64,000 nt of DNA from Orbaceae bacterium lpD02 (GCA_036251875.1 CP133960.1:1904258-1968257), one strand, 5' to 3'; positions 1 to 10,478 are shown, counted from the first letter of the stretch. Program-made: numbers and translations. Notes: a model not told the origin generated them from the letters alone.

Positions 1-16
1 CCAAATAAAGAAGAGG

Positions 17-40
17 AGGAACATTGCTAGCAATGCTCCT
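17..40 (-). terminator. Possible terminator of the sdaC-sdaA operon
   Basis: A 24-bp inverted repeat lies just past the sdaA stop. Its single mismatch on the + strand becomes a G-U pair in RNA read from the minus strand, so the stem is fully paired there. The following minus-strand bases are pyrimidine-rich but not a clean U-run, so termination is plausible rather than certain. Confidence 0.45.
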
Positions 41-59
41 GATTAGCTCAGTCATAAAA

Positions 60-1427
60 CTAGTCACAACGAATGGTTATCGCAAGCCCTCCACGAGAGG
101 TTTCGCGATATTTTGAATTCATATCCTTACCGGTTTCATACATAGTTTCAATTACTTTATCAAGCGAAACCTTAGCTAAAGTCGTACGTCTCAATGCCAT
201 ACGAGTGGCATTAATCGCTTTAACGGCTGCAATAGCATTACGCTCAATACAAGGAACCTGAACTTGCCCACCAACGGGATCGCAAGTCAGACCTAAGTTA
301 TGCTCCATACCAATTTCAGCCGCCATACAGACTTGTTGTGGATTACCACCAAGTAGCTCAGCAAGCCCCGCAGCAGCCATCGAACACGCAACCCCTACTT
401 CGCCCTGACATCCTACTTCTGCACCTGAAATAGAGGCATTCATTTGATAAAGTTGACCAATTGCCCCACAAGTCAAAAAGAAACGAATATAAATATCCGG
501 CGTTATTGGCGCAACAAACTTGTTATAATAAGCAAGAACGGCAGGAATAATTCCGCATGCACCATTGGTCGGCGCGGTTACAACTCGCCCACCCGCAGCA
601 TTTTCTTCACTTGCGGCTAACGCAAACATATTAATCCAATCAATAATAATCATCGGGTCACTAATGATTTTTTCTGAACTTGTTGCCAATTGGCGATGTA
701 ATAAGAAAGCACGACGCGGTACTTTTAGCGGTCCAGGTAATAATCCTTCCGTGTTCATCCCTCGCTGAATACAATCTTCCATCGTTTTACCCACTCGAGT
801 AAAATAAGCTTCGATCTCATCATAACTATGAATTGTTAATTCATTTTTCATCACAATACTTGAAATTGATAATGAATTTTCATCGCAATATTCCAATAAC
901 TTTTCAGCACTAGAAAAAGGATATGGCACATCACTGCTTGAATTACTTTCTTTACCAAAGTCTTGTTCAAGTACTATTTTCCCTCCGCCCACAGAATAAT
1001 ACGTTTGCTGTAAAAGAAGTTTATCACCTTGGTAAGCAGATAAGGTCATACCATTTTCATGTAACGGTAAAAACTTTGAATGAAAATTCATACTGCTTGC
1101 AAGCGGGAAATCGACTTCGTATTTTCCTGCATAGATAGGGAGTCGACCACTTTTACTTACCTGATTAATAAAACCAGGAATGGCATCAATTTCGACGCTA
1201 TCAGGTAAATTGCCCGCAAGACCCATGATAATAGCAATGTCAGTTTGGTGACCTTTACCTGTTAAGGATAATGATCCATAAACATCCGCTACAATCTTGG
1301 TAACGGACATGATTAAGTTATCTTTAATTAAATCATCAACAAAGAGCTTTCCTGCTCGCATTGGCCCAACAGTATGGGAGCTGGACGGACCAATCCCAAT
1401 TTTAAAAATATCAAATACAGAGCTCAT
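60..1427 (-). CDS. sdaA: L-serine ammonia-lyase (L-serine dehydratase), iron-sulfur type
   Basis: Deaminates L-serine to pyruvate and ammonia in the cytoplasm using an oxygen-labile [4Fe-4S] cluster. The N-terminal signature FDIFKIGIGPSSSHTVGPM and the C-terminal alpha domain with conserved cysteines (TNGACG, VGCQGEVGVACS, LTCDPVGG, VPCIERN) are typical of the single-chain enterobacterial enzymes. Two ATGs are adjacent; the second, at 1427, sits 5 nt from a strong GGAGG and gives 455 aa, matching E. coli SdaA (454). The reading frame stays open upstream but without ribosome-binding signals. It lies directly downstream of the serine transporter, the arrangement of E. coli sdaC-sdaB, so sdaB would be an equally valid name. 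Confidence 0.95.
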   Translation of the reverse strand: MSSVFDIFKIGIGPSSSHTVGPMRAGKLFVDDLIKDNLIMSVTKIVADVYGSLSLTGKGHQTDIAIIMGLAGNLPDSVEIDAIPGFINQVSKSGRLPIYAGKYEVDFPLASSMNFHSKFLPLHENGMTLSAYQGDKLLLQQTYYSVGGGKIVLEQDFGKESNSSSDVPYPFSSAEKLLEYCDENSLSISSIVMKNELTIHSYDEIEAYFTRVGKTMEDCIQRGMNTEGLLPGPLKVPRRAFLLHRQLATSSEKIISDPMIIIDWINMFALAASEENAAGGRVVTAPTNGACGIIPAVLAYYNKFVAPITPDIYIRFFLTCGAIGQLYQMNASISGAEVGCQGEVGVACSMAAAGLAELLGGNPQQVCMAAEIGMEHNLGLTCDPVGGQVQVPCIERNAIAAVKAINATRMALRRTTLAKVSLDKVIETMYETGKDMNSKYRETSRGGLAITIRCD

Positions 1428-1560
1428 CATTGCCTCCTTACGATTATTTAGATGACATAATACTGGTCTAAATAAAATCAAAATGACTTTATGCTTAATT
1501 TTATAATGTAAGTCCCATTACATAAAGTGGTACTTACTAATTGCTGCAATCACGTTTAAG

Positions 1561-2898
1561 CTACAATCCTAAGCGCTCTTGCAAACTATAAATTGCAGCA
1601 TATATAGAGCCAGAAACAAGATAAACTGCAGCGGAAATTGCGATCAAACCCATAACGACAATAAAAGTATTACTTAGCCTACCTCGGTATTTTGCTAGTA
1701 CAGGTAATTTATGGATTGCATACATTGGCATTAAAAATAATATGATAGCAAGTACAGGGCCGCCTAATGATTCAATAAGTCCAAGAATACTTGGATTTAA
1801 TGTTGCAACGCCCCATGCGGTAACAAACATAAAAATAGCGGCGATATTATCTAATTTTTTTAGACCAATTGTTTTACCCTTACTACGCAATGCTTTATTC
1901 ACAATACCATTAAAGCCTTCTTTACCGCCTAAATAGTGCCCAAGGAAGGATTTCGCCATCGCGACAAAAGCAATAATTGGCCCCATATACTCAATAACAG
2001 GCGAATTAAAACGCTTAGAAAGGTAAGATAAAATCGAAATATTCTGTGCTTTGGCATCTAATAGCTCAGCAGGCGTTAAACATAATGCACAGCTAAAAAC
2101 AAAAAACATTACCGTAACAACCATCATAACATTACTAGCAGCAATGATTCTCGAGCATTTAGCTTCCACATTTTGCTCGCCATACTCTTTCCGCTTAGCC
2201 ACCGCTAAAGAAGAAATAATTGGTGAATGGTTAAATGCAAATACCATTACAGGGATCACTAGCCATAATGTCATCCAAATTCCTTGACTACCTGCAAGTG
2301 TACTGCCTGACCAAGAAAAATCAGTGAATAATGCACCATTCCACTCAGGGATGAGAAATAGCCCTAATATCATTAAAACGACAATAAACGGAAAAACCAA
2401 AACTGACATGACTTTTATAATTAAATTTTCACCTAAATGAACAATTAACATTAATGCGCCAACTAAAATAAAAGACAATAGTACTCTAGGTGGTGCAGTC
2501 ATTGACAATTGATATTGCATAAAATCGATAACCGTATTAGTGATACCAACGCTATAAACTAAAAGAATAGGATAAATAGCAAAGAAATAAAGCACCGTGA
2601 TCCAGTTGCCAGCGGTTCGACCAAACGCCTCTTCAACCACTACGGTAATATCACCATCCGAGTTTTTCCCTGACAATACAAAGCGGCATAATGCACGATG
2701 AGCAAAAAATGTCATAGGGAAAGCTAACACAAGCATTACTAATAATGGTAATAAACCGCCTGCACCAGCATTAATAGGTAAAAATAATACACCAGCACCA
2801 ATCGCAGTACCGTATAAACTTAGCATCCAAGCCGTATCAGTCGCTCGCCATTTTGGTATTTGACCAGCACTCACATCTAGATTTTTTTTATCGCTCAC
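1561..2898 (-). CDS. sdaC: Serine:H+ symporter, HAAAP family
   Basis: Inner-membrane serine importer with about 11 hydrophobic helices; the first, LYGTAIGAGVLFLPI, carries the typical HAAAP motif. It supplies substrate for the dehydratase encoded 133 nt downstream on the same strand. I chose the GTG at 2898 (445 aa; E. coli SdaC is 429) because AGGA lies 8 nt before it. The upstream ATG codons at 2949-2952 have no Shine-Dalgarno and overlap the predicted -10 box of the class II CRP promoter, so they should not be translated. Transporter identity is clear; serine specificity is inferred from similarity and the operon partner. Confidence 0.92.
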   Translation of the reverse strand: MSDKKNLDVSAGQIPKWRATDTAWMLSLYGTAIGAGVLFLPINAGAGGLLPLLVMLVLAFPMTFFAHRALCRFVLSGKNSDGDITVVVEEAFGRTAGNWITVLYFFAIYPILLVYSVGITNTVIDFMQYQLSMTAPPRVLLSFILVGALMLIVHLGENLIIKVMSVLVFPFIVVLMILGLFLIPEWNGALFTDFSWSGSTLAGSQGIWMTLWLVIPVMVFAFNHSPIISSLAVAKRKEYGEQNVEAKCSRIIAASNVMMVVTVMFFVFSCALCLTPAELLDAKAQNISILSYLSKRFNSPVIEYMGPIIAFVAMAKSFLGHYLGGKEGFNGIVNKALRSKGKTIGLKKLDNIAAIFMFVTAWGVATLNPSILGLIESLGGPVLAIILFLMPMYAIHKLPVLAKYRGRLSNTFIVVMGLIAISAAVYLVSGSIYAAIYSLQERLGL

Positions 2899-2947
2899 AG
2901 ACTTAATCCTTTTTAAATAAAATGCACTATTTTTAATGAATGGTCTC

Positions 2948-2990
2948 ATCATAACAAAAAAATATGATAAAAGTAGTGACTCTTATCACA
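2948..2990 (-). promoter_or_regulatory. CRP-dependent (class II) promoter of sdaC
   Basis: On the minus strand TGTGATAAGAGTCACT (2990-2975) matches the CRP consensus TGTGA-N6-TCACA at 9 of 10 defined bases. A TATGAT -10 hexamer lies at 2953-2948. A start about 7 nt further, near 2941, would place the CRP centre at -41.5, the canonical class II position. E. coli sdaC is also CRP-activated. The geometry is counted from the sequence; function is inferred. Confidence 0.65.
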
Positions 2991-3062
2991 AAATAATTTT
3001 TTTATGTTATTTTTCAATTGGTTAATTATTGATGCCAAAGCAATAAAATAGAGTTTCGTTAT

Positions 3063-4106
3063 TTATCTATTCTCTTTCTCTAAATTGAGTAACCAATTTT
3101 TACGCCATAATCCTCCACCATAACCAGTTAACTTACCATCTGCACCAATTACTCGATGGCAAGGAATAATAATACTCATTTGATTCATACCATTAGCATT
3201 TGCAACAGCCCTAACCGCCTTAGGATTGCCAATATATACCGCTTGTTCCTGATAAGAACGCGTTGTACCATAAGGAATATCCATCAATGCTTGCCATACT
3301 TGTTTTTGAAAATCAGTCCCTTTAGTATCGAGCGTTATTGTAAAATTTTGACGTTTGCCAGAAAAATATTCGTTAAGTTGTTGCTTCGTTTGCTTAATAT
3401 GTACATTATCTCCGCGTACTAAAGTTGCATTATAACGTTTAACAAGATGCTTAAATTCGGTCTCTAGCATACGGCGATCGGTGAATTCAAGTAGACATAA
3501 ACCATTATCAGTCGCTCCAGCAAACATTGTACCGATTGGCGTTTCAATACGATTTAAATAAATAATACTCTTATCTTTTGCTTTGGAAGGCGATACGCCG
3601 AATATCGCTTTGAATGAATCACTAAAGCCACTTAAAGATTCAAAACCACTGTCGAAAGCAGCGTTAATAACAGACTCACCTTCCTGTAACTTTTTTAATG
3701 CCATGTTGATTCGGTTCATACGCTGAAATGCATGAAACGTCATCTGATGATGCTTTAAAAACCAACGCCTTATTGTATAAGGCTCAAAACCCCGTTGACG
3801 TAAATCATAGTCTGATAATTTTTGTTCTGGGTTCTCTTCTAATAATGCTAATAGAGTTGCAACTTCTGTAGGCGTTTGGTCGGGTAAATATTGTGGTTTA
3901 CAAATTTTACAAGGCCTGTAGCCGCTTAAAATCGCATCATGAGCGGAAGAAAAAAATTCTACATTTTCTTGCTTTGGTTTACGTGCAGTACAAATACAGC
4001 GGCAAAAAATCCCTGTAGTTTTAATTGCTGCATAAAAAATCCCATCATAACTTGGATCTTTGTTTAGTAATGCATAATACATTTCACTCGCTGTTAGATT
4101 CATCAT
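3063..4106 (-). CDS. ada: Ada: methylphosphotriester-DNA/O6-methylguanine methyltransferase and transcription activator
   Basis: Adaptive response protein, 347 aa (E. coli 354). The N-terminal Ada zinc domain holds cysteines 35, 39, 66 and 69 (FCRCIC and YRPCKIC), where the E. coli counterparts 38/42/69/72 bind zinc and the first accepts methyl from phosphotriesters. An AraC-type HTH follows (about residues 85-185), then the O6-methylguanine transferase domain with active site IIPCHRVIGADGKLTGYGGG. An extra cysteine, Cys37, lies inside the metal loop where E. coli has proline. Start 4106 has AAGGT about 6 nt upstream; a second ATG follows immediately. No alkB or alkA lies beside it. Confidence 0.93.
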   Translation of the reverse strand: MMNLTASEMYYALLNKDPSYDGIFYAAIKTTGIFCRCICTARKPKQENVEFFSSAHDAILSGYRPCKICKPQYLPDQTPTEVATLLALLEENPEQKLSDYDLRQRGFEPYTIRRWFLKHHQMTFHAFQRMNRINMALKKLQEGESVINAAFDSGFESLSGFSDSFKAIFGVSPSKAKDKSIIYLNRIETPIGTMFAGATDNGLCLLEFTDRRMLETEFKHLVKRYNATLVRGDNVHIKQTKQQLNEYFSGKRQNFTITLDTKGTDFQKQVWQALMDIPYGTTRSYQEQAVYIGNPKAVRAVANANGMNQMSIIIPCHRVIGADGKLTGYGGGLWRKNWLLNLEKENR

Positions 4107-4227
4107 CTTTTACCTTTAATAATTAGATTTATTGTCTATTTTAAGCATTGCTATGGATAGCAACCAACCGCAAAATTAACAACTATTTTATCACTAATTA
4201 GTTCAAAATTTTACTTACTCGGTGATT

Positions 4228-4256
4228 TTGAAGATATAGCTCTTCCGAGTTATAAA
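4228..4256 (+). promoter_or_regulatory. Predicted sigma-70 promoter of proS
   Basis: TTGAAG (4228-4233) and TATAAA (4251-4256) are separated by 17 bp, predicting a start near 4263 and a leader of about 50 nt before proS. An inverted repeat ACTCGG/CCGAGT (4217-4222 and 4245-4250) spans the promoter spacer. Consensus reading only. Confidence 0.5.
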
Positions 4257-4311
4257 ATAGCCTGCTAAACTAATATTATATTTGTGCATTAATCTAGAAT
4301 TGGAATAAATC

Positions 4312-6027
4312 ATGCGAGCTAGTCAATATCTGCTATCTACCCTAAAAGAAACCCCTGCTGATGCTGAAGTCATCAGCCACCAATTGATGCTTCGTGCTGG
4401 AATGATCAGAAAAGTAGCCTCAGGCCTTTATACATGGTTACCTACTGGCTATAGAGTCCTTAAAAAAGTTGAAAAAATTGTTCGTGAAGAAATGAACAAA
4501 GCCGGAGCAATAGAATTATTAATGCCGGTCGTCCAACCTGCGGACATTTGGCAAGAAAGTGGCCGTTGGGAACAATATGGACCTGAACTTTTACGCATCA
4601 AAGATCGCGGCGATCGTGATTTTGTCCTCGGTCCAACTCATGAGGAAGTGATTACCGACTTAGTGCGTAATGAAGTCAGTTCTTATAAACAATTACCATT
4701 AAATTTTTTTCAGATTCAAACTAAATTTCGTGATGAAGTTCGTCCTCGCTTTGGCGTGATGCGTTCTCGTGAATTCATTATGAAAGACGCATATTCATTT
4801 CATACCACGCAAGAATCGCTACAAAAAACTTATGAAACCATGTATGCCGCTTATAGTGCTATCTTTACTCGAGCAGGGCTTGATTTTAGAGCAGTACAAG
4901 CTGATACCGGATCAATTGGTGGAAATTGGTCACATGAATTCCAAGTACTCGCAGATAGCGGTGAAGATGATGTTGTTTTTTCAACCGAGTCTGATTATGC
5001 GGCAAATATTGAGAAAGCAGAAGCATTAGCGCCGACGATCACAAGGGCTGAACCAACAAAAGTGATGGAATTAATTGAAACGCCAAATGCAAAAACTATT
5101 GAAGAGCTGGTTAAGCAATTTAACTTAGCGGTTGAAAAAACCGTTAAAACACTTATTGTTAAAGCCGATCCAGAGAGTAAACATCAATTCATTGCTTTAC
5201 TCGTACGTGGTGACCATACTCTCAACGAGTTAAAAGCAGAGAAACTTGAGCTCGTTGCTTCACCATTAGAATTTGCATCTGAACAAGAAATCTATACGGC
5301 AATCGGTGCTGGTCCAGGCTCGCTAGGCCCTGTTAATATTAAATTACCGGTAATTATTGATCGTGACGTTGCAGTAATGAGTGATTTTAGTGCGGGCGCA
5401 AATATTGATGGTAAACATTTTTTCAATATTAATTGGCAAAGAGATGTAAATTTACCTACAGTTGCCGACATTCGCAATGTGGTTGAAGGAGACCTAAGCC
5501 CAGATGGAAAAGGCACATTATTAATTAAACGCGGCATTGAAGTCGGCCATATTTTCCAACTTGGTACTAAATATTCTAAAGCCATGAATGCCACCGTACA
5601 GGGTGAAGATGGTCAAAATCATGTAATGATCATGGGTTGTTATGGTATCGGTGTAACGCGTATCGTCGCGGCGGCAATCGAGCAGCGCCACGATGAGCGA
5701 GGTATTATCTGGCCAGAAGCTATCGCTCCATTTAATGTCGCGATTATTCCAATGAACATGCATAAATCTGAAAAAGTACAGCAAACTGCAGAAAAATTAT
5801 ATGCAAAATTACAAGCTGCAGGCATTGACGTATTCTTTGACGATCGCAAAGAGCGCCCTGGCGTAATGTTTGCTGATGCAGAGCTTATCGGCATTCCACA
5901 TACGATTGTGATTGGCGAGCGAAATCTTGATAATGGTGAAGTCGAGTATAAATATCGTGCAAATAGCGATAAACAGATGATCAGGGCTGATAGTATAATT
6001 GATTTTATAACGAGCAAGTGCCAGTAG
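4312..6027 (+). CDS. proS: Prolyl-tRNA synthetase, bacterial type with editing domain
   Basis: Charges tRNA-Pro with proline. At 571 aa it matches E. coli ProRS (572). Class II motif 2 is visible near residues 138-165 ([21 protein letters not shown]), the INS trans-editing domain, which hydrolyses Ala-tRNA-Pro, occupies about 225-405, and motif 3 [17 protein letters not shown] lies near 442. The C-terminal anticodon-binding domain starts near [12 protein letters not shown]. It is monocistronic, convergent with copA, and shares a bidirectional terminator with it. Confidence 0.98.
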   Translation: MRASQYLLSTLKETPADAEVISHQLMLRAGMIRKVASGLYTWLPTGYRVLKKVEKIVREEMNKAGAIELLMPVVQPADIWQESGRWEQYGPELLRIKDRGDRDFVLGPTHEEVITDLVRNEVSSYKQLPLNFFQIQTKFRDEVRPRFGVMRSREFIMKDAYSFHTTQESLQKTYETMYAAYSAIFTRAGLDFRAVQADTGSIGGNWSHEFQVLADSGEDDVVFSTESDYAANIEKAEALAPTITRAEPTKVMELIETPNAKTIEELVKQFNLAVEKTVKTLIVKADPESKHQFIALLVRGDHTLNELKAEKLELVASPLEFASEQEIYTAIGAGPGSLGPVNIKLPVIIDRDVAVMSDFSAGANIDGKHFFNINWQRDVNLPTVADIRNVVEGDLSPDGKGTLLIKRGIEVGHIFQLGTKYSKAMNATVQGEDGQNHVMIMGCYGIGVTRIVAAAIEQRHDERGIIWPEAIAPFNVAIIPMNMHKSEKVQQTAEKLYAKLQAAGIDVFFDDRKERPGVMFADAELIGIPHTIVIGERNLDNGEVEYKYRANSDKQMIRADSIIDFITSKCQ

Positions 6028-6053
6028 ATAATTAGCAAGGTTATAACGAAATA

Positions 6054-6090
6054 AAAAATCCCTTATTGATTTTAGATATAAGGGATTTTT
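6054..6090. terminator. Bidirectional terminator between proS and copA
   Basis: AAAAATCCCTTAT (6054-6066) and its exact complement (6078-6090) form a 13-bp stem with A-runs and T-runs on both sides, so it can end transcripts from either strand. The copA stop codon is only 2 nt away. Confidence 0.85.
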
Positions 6091-6092
6091 AT

Positions 6093-8492
6093 TTACCCTT
6101 TAGGTTTCCAACGCCTTAACAGCAAGGAATTAGTCACAACACTAACACTACTTAACGCCATCGCTGCCCCCGCAATTATGGGGTTAAGTAAGCCAAACGC
6201 GGCTAGTGGAACACCGATTAAATTATAAAAGAAAGCCCAAAATAAGTTTTGTTTGATCTTACTGTAAGTTTTTCTAGAGATATCAATTGCATCTGCAATT
6301 AATAGTGGGTTACCTCGCATTAAGGTCACTTCTGCCGTATGCATCGCAACGTCAGTACCGGTACCCATTGCAATACCAATATCGGCAGCAGCTAATGCTG
6401 GCGCGTCATTAACACCATCTCCAACCATCGCAACTTTACCGTAGCTTTTTTGCATTTGATAAATTTTATCTGCTTTATCTTGCGGCAATACCTGTGCCAC
6501 AACTTCATCAATCGCAAGCGACTGGGCAACCGTATTCGCCGCGCTTTCACTGTCCCCGGTTAGCATAACCGTTTTAACACCTAAGCTGTGCAACGCTTCA
6601 ATTGCAGGCTTAGCTTGCTCTTTTACTGTGTCAGAAAAACCTAACAATGCTAAAATCTTAATACTATTATCCGTTTTCTCTGCAAGCCATGATAAGGTAT
6701 AGCCTTTATCTTGTAACTTACTAATGCTCTTTTGCCACTTACTAAAGTCAGCGTTTAACGAAATCAACCAGCGAGCACTACCTAAAATATAGCAATGGTT
6801 ATTAACCGCCGCGGTAATTCCAGAGCCAGCAACATTAACTAGGTTTTGTGCATAACTATATTGCAGATTGAGAGTGTTGGCTTTATTCAATACCGCACTA
6901 GCGAGCGGATGTTCGCTGCCCAATTGCATTGATGCCGCTATTGCTAATAACTTGTGCTCATCTATTTCTGCCTGTGTTTCAAACACCACTAACTCTGGTT
7001 TACCAATAGTCAGTGTACCTGTTTTATCAAATGCGACGGCTTTAATACTATGCATGGTTTCTAGTGCTTGTGCGTCTTTAATCAAAATACCGTGACGAGC
7101 AGCAGCACCCGTTCCAACCATAATCGAGGTCGGCGTTGCCAGCCCAAGCGCACATGGGCAGGCAATCACTAATACCGCTACGGCATTAAGTAGCGCCTGC
7201 TGCCAATCATGACTAAAAATCCCCCAAGCGAGTAATGTCATAAAAGCAATCAGTAAAATTATCGGTACAAAGATAGCACTAATACGGTCAACTACCCTTT
7301 GAATAGGGGCTTTTTTAGCTTGTGCGGATTCAACCATGTGAATAATTTTAGCCAACATCGATTCGGCTTGAACTGCGGTAACCTTTACACGCAATAGTCC
7401 TTCACCATTAATTGCCCCCCCAGTGACAATGTCGCCAATGTCCTTACTGACAGGTAAACTTTCACCAGTTATCATTGATTCATCACTACTTGAAATACCC
7501 TCAACGATTACACCATCAACAGGAATTCGTTCGCTAGGTTTAATGATCACGATATCGTCAATATTTACTTGTTCAACCGGCAACGTTAATTCTTTCCCTT
7601 CGCGCCAGACCCTTGCGGTATTAGGGCGTAATGCACTAAGAGCCTCGATTGCCTGAGTTGTTTGATGCTTTGCTCTTGCCTCTAACCATTTACCAAATAA
7701 AATTAAGGTAATGATCACGGCAGAAGATTCAAAATAAAGATGTGGCATATGAGCGCTATGCCAATGTAAAACCAACTGATAAAGTGATAATCCATAAGCC
7801 GCCGTTGTCCCGATTGCCACTAATAGATCCATGTTACCAGCAAATGCTTTTACTGCTTTCCAGGCACTACGATAGAATCGTGCTCCCAAAATAAACTGGA
7901 CCGGTGTAGCTAAAATTAACTGCGTCCAAGCAGGTAGCATCCAATGTAGACCAAATGGCTCTAATAACATGGGTAACATCAACGGTAACGAGAGCAATAC
8001 AGCAATAATTACGGGCCATAATGATGGCTGCCTCGGTTTGATAATTTGCATTTTTTTATCATCAAAGAACGCTGCTTTATAGCCCGCATCCTCGACGGCT
8101 CGAATTAAGGCGGCAATATTAAGATGAGCACCTATAACCGTTGCTTTTTCTGTTGCTAAATTAACTTGCGCTGTTTTAACCCCGCTCACTCTGCTTAATG
8201 CTTTTTCCACTCGGTTAACACAAGATGCACAACTCATATCGCCGATAGATAAAATAATTTGCTGTTCATCTTTATCTATAGAAGGAATGGCAATAGCGTG
8301 ATATCCACTATCATCAATTGCTTTAAGCAAAATATCGATATTAATATCATGTGAACTTTGAACTAGTGCTTTTTCAGTTGCCAAATTAACTGTCGCATCA
8401 ACAACACCATCAATTTTATTTAGTGCTTTTTCAACCCTACTTACACACGAAGCGCATGACATTCCTTCGATAATAAACTGATATTCTGCCAT
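6093..8492 (-). CDS. copA: Cu(+)-exporting P1B-type ATPase
   Basis: Pumps Cu(I) from cytoplasm to periplasm. The 799 aa contain two N-terminal heavy-metal-associated domains, each with MSCASC (Cys13/16 and Cys88/91). Then come the transmembrane [12 protein letters not shown] ion-binding motif, the phosphorylation site DKTGTLTIG, the HP motif (SEHPLASAV) and the hinge [22 protein letters not shown]. The length is slightly below E. coli CopA (834). No cueR or chaperone gene lies beside it and I saw no CueR-type operator upstream; a GTGATA-T-TATCAC palindrome sits there instead. Confidence 0.96.
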   Translation of the reverse strand: MAEYQFIIEGMSCASCVSRVEKALNKIDGVVDATVNLATEKALVQSSHDINIDILLKAIDDSGYHAIAIPSIDKDEQQIILSIGDMSCASCVNRVEKALSRVSGVKTAQVNLATEKATVIGAHLNIAALIRAVEDAGYKAAFFDDKKMQIIKPRQPSLWPVIIAVLLSLPLMLPMLLEPFGLHWMLPAWTQLILATPVQFILGARFYRSAWKAVKAFAGNMDLLVAIGTTAAYGLSLYQLVLHWHSAHMPHLYFESSAVIITLILFGKWLEARAKHQTTQAIEALSALRPNTARVWREGKELTLPVEQVNIDDIVIIKPSERIPVDGVIVEGISSSDESMITGESLPVSKDIGDIVTGGAINGEGLLRVKVTAVQAESMLAKIIHMVESAQAKKAPIQRVVDRISAIFVPIILLIAFMTLLAWGIFSHDWQQALLNAVAVLVIACPCALGLATPTSIMVGTGAAARHGILIKDAQALETMHSIKAVAFDKTGTLTIGKPELVVFETQAEIDEHKLLAIAASMQLGSEHPLASAVLNKANTLNLQYSYAQNLVNVAGSGITAAVNNHCYILGSARWLISLNADFSKWQKSISKLQDKGYTLSWLAEKTDNSIKILALLGFSDTVKEQAKPAIEALHSLGVKTVMLTGDSESAANTVAQSLAIDEVVAQVLPQDKADKIYQMQKSYGKVAMVGDGVNDAPALAAADIGIAMGTGTDVAMHTAEVTLMRGNPLLIADAIDISRKTYSKIKQNLFWAFFYNLIGVPLAAFGLLNPIIAGAAMALSSVSVVTNSLLLRRWKPKG

Positions 8493-8522
8493 TTAATCCA
8501 CTCCCAATTTAAAGCATATAAT

Positions 8523-8535
8523 GTGATATTATCAC
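8523..8535. promoter_or_regulatory. Palindrome in the copA/rpsB divergent region
   Basis: GTGATATTATCAC is a perfect 13-bp palindrome 31 bp upstream of the copA start. It may be an operator for copA; it does not resemble the known CueR site. No regulator can be assigned. Confidence 0.3.
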
Positions 8536-8595
8536 TGGAAATTTTATTCGTACAGAGACTAACTATAGATAATTGTGGTGTTTTGGCAGAAAATA

Positions 8596-8604
8596 TGGTA
8601 TAAA
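8596..8604 (+). promoter_or_regulatory. Extended -10 promoter of rpsB-tsf with GC-rich discriminator
   Basis: TGGTATAAA is an extended -10 element, followed at once by the GC-rich discriminator CCCGCGC, typical of stringently controlled ribosomal promoters. A convincing -35 at normal spacing is absent (TTGTGG is too far, TTGGCA too close). Start expected near 8611. Confidence 0.55.
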
Positions 8605-8619
8605 ACCCGCGCATCTTTC

Positions 8620-8763
8620 TGTAACTGGAAGAGCGAAATAATTTAATTAACGTTATAACACACACATATTAGTACACTTTGCCGGGGTGCTTTGGTCAAA
8701 AATGGCTAGAGTCGGTTAAAGCGAATATGTGGAGGCATAACCCCAATCTATAATGAGGAAATC
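8620..8763 (+). promoter_or_regulatory. rpsB 5' leader, probable S2 autoregulatory RNA
   Basis: The long rpsB leader contains GGGGTGC (8684-8690), able to pair with GCA-TAA-CCCC (8735-8744) across a TAA bulge, enclosing a smaller structured segment just before the Shine-Dalgarno GAGG (8755-8758). Gammaproteobacterial rpsB leaders are known to bind S2 for feedback repression of rpsB-tsf. Assignment rests on position and pairing, not on a covariance search. Confidence 0.5.
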
Positions 8764-9501
8764 ATGACTACAGTATCTATGCGCGATATGCTGCAAGCTG
8801 GTGTACACTTCGGACACCAAACCCGCTACTGGAACCCAAAAATGAAACCATTTATTTTTGGTGCTCGTAATAAAGTTCATATTATCAATCTTGAAAAAAC
8901 AGTTCCTATGTTCAACGAAGCATTAGATATGCTAAATAAAGTGGCCGCTCGTCGTGGTAAAATTTTATTTGTTGGTACAAAACGTGCTGCAAGCGAAGCG
9001 GTTAAGCAAGCGGCTGAAAGCTGTGGACAATTTTATGTCAATCACCGTTGGTTAGGTGGTATGTTGACTAACTGGAAAACAGTTCGTCAATCAATTAAAC
9101 GTTTAAAAGATTTAGAAACGCAATCACAAGACGGAACTTTTGATAAATTGACCAAAAAAGAAGCGTTAATGCGTGCTCGAGAAATGGCTAAATTAGAAAA
9201 TAGCCTTGGTGGTATTAAAAATATGGGTGGCTTACCAGATGCGATTTTTGTTATCGGGGCAGACCATGAACATATTGCAATAAAAGAAGCTAACAACTTA
9301 GGGATTCCTGTTGTTGCTATCGTTGATACCAACTCAAATCCAGATGGCATTGACTATGTTGTTCCTGGCAATGATGATGCAATTCGTGCTATTCAACTAT
9401 ATGCAAATGCAGTAGCAAGTACGGTAAGTGCTGGGCGCGAACAAAATCAAGCTCCTGTTGTAGAAGCAGCATTTATTGAAGAGCCAGCAACAGCAGAATA
9501 A
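8764..9501 (+). CDS. rpsB: 30S ribosomal protein S2
   Basis: Small-subunit protein S2, 245 aa (E. coli 241), with the family hallmarks [20 protein letters not shown] at the N-terminus, then [14 protein letters not shown] and the C-terminal [12 protein letters not shown] and [20 protein letters not shown]. First gene of the conserved rpsB-tsf-pyrH-frr block. GAGG lies 5 nt before the ATG. Expression is probably feedback-controlled by S2 through the leader, with tsf dosage set partly by the hairpin after rpsB. Confidence 0.99.
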   Translation: MTTVSMRDMLQAGVHFGHQTRYWNPKMKPFIFGARNKVHIINLEKTVPMFNEALDMLNKVAARRGKILFVGTKRAASEAVKQAAESCGQFYVNHRWLGGMLTNWKTVRQSIKRLKDLETQSQDGTFDKLTKKEALMRAREMAKLENSLGGIKNMGGLPDAIFVIGADHEHIAIKEANNLGIPVVAIVDTNSNPDGIDYVVPGNDDAIRAIQLYANAVASTVSAGREQNQAPVVEAAFIEEPATAE

Positions 9502-9529
9502 TTTATTTATAAATTATTTATCTATGAAC

Positions 9530-9549
9530 AGGAGGAGTTCGCTCCTCCT
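9530..9549 (+). promoter_or_regulatory. rpsB-tsf intergenic UUCG hairpin (attenuator or processing site)
   Basis: An 8-bp perfect stem AGGAGGAG/CTCCTCCT closed by the very stable UUCG tetraloop. No U-run follows, so read-through into tsf is expected; it probably tunes tsf level or protects the upstream mRNA. The stem also contains a buried AGGAGG, an anti-Shine-Dalgarno-like sequence with no start codon nearby. Confidence 0.6.
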
Positions 9550-9620
9550 ATCTTGTGTATCAAATACAGTTTGCCGAAGATTACCTTGGGTGAACGACAG
9601 ATTTAACAGAGGGTAAAAAC

Positions 9621-10478
9621 ATGGCTGAAATAACTGCCTCTATGGTTAAAGAACTGCGTGAAAGAACGGCCGCAGGTATGATGGAATGTAAAAAAGCACT
9701 AGTTGAAGCAAATGGTGATATTGAACTCGCTATCGACAATATGCGTAAATCAGGTCAAGCAAAAGCAGCTAAAAAAGCAGGGCGTGTTGCTGCTGAAGGG
9801 ACAATTATTTCTAAAATTTCAGCAGATAAACAATTCGGTGTCATTCTAGAAATTAACTGTGAAACAGACTTCGTGGCAAAAGATGCCGGTTTCCTAGCGT
9901 TTAGTGAAAAAGTCGCAGCAGCAGCATTGGCTGATCGCATTAGTGATATCGGGACATTGCAAGCTAAATTCGAAGAAGAAAGAACAGCATTAGTTGCTAA
10001 AATTGGTGAAAATATTGGCATTCGCCGCATTGCAGAAGTCAGTGGCAATGTCGTTGGTAGCTATCAACACGGAGCCCGCATTGGCGTATTAGTTGCGGCA
10101 AATGGTGCTGATGATGAATTAGTTAAGCATATTGCAATGCATATTGCGGCAAGCAAACCTGAGTACGTCGACCCATCAGATGTTCCTTCAGATGTTGTTG
10201 AACATGAACGTCAAATTCAAATTGATATTGCAATGCAATCTGGTAAGCCTCGTGAAATCGCAGAAAAAATGGTTGAAGGCCGTATGCGCAAATTCACTGG
10301 TGAAGTATCTTTAAATGGTCAACCATTTGTTATGGATCCTGCTAAAACAGTTGGTGAGTTGCTAAAAGAGAAAAACGCGACTGTTGCAACATTTATTCGT
10401 TTTGAAGTAGGTGAAGGTATTGAGAAAGTTGAAGTAGATTTCGCTGCAGAAGTAGCAGCAATGTCAAAACAATCTTAA
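9621..10478 (+). CDS. tsf: Elongation factor Ts
   Basis: Nucleotide exchange factor for EF-Tu, 285 aa (E. coli 283). The N-terminal UBA-like domain and signature [19 protein letters not shown] are followed by the core with [14 protein letters not shown] and [11 protein letters not shown]. It lies 119 nt after rpsB behind a stable hairpin and ends in a strong intrinsic terminator, so rpsB-tsf forms one unit and pyrH-frr another. Confidence 0.99.
   Translation: MAEITASMVKELRERTAAGMMECKKALVEANGDIELAIDNMRKSGQAKAAKKAGRVAAEGTIISKISADKQFGVILEINCETDFVAKDAGFLAFSEKVAAAALADRISDIGTLQAKFEEERTALVAKIGENIGIRRIAEVSGNVVGSYQHGARIGVLVAANGADDELVKHIAMHIAASKPEYVDPSDVPSDVVEHERQIQIDIAMQSGKPREIAEKMVEGRMRKFTGEVSLNGQPFVMDPAKTVGELLKEKNATVATFIRFEVGEGIEKVEVDFAAEVAAMSKQS

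Noticed and set aside
5292-5784. Minus-strand frames inside proS (100 and 87 aa)
   Set aside because: Shadows of a highly conserved gene; no ribosome-binding sites and no family likeness.
8583-8588. TTGGCA as -35 of the rpsB promoter
   Set aside because: Only 10 bp from the -10 hexamer; spacing is incompatible. The extended -10 explains the promoter better.
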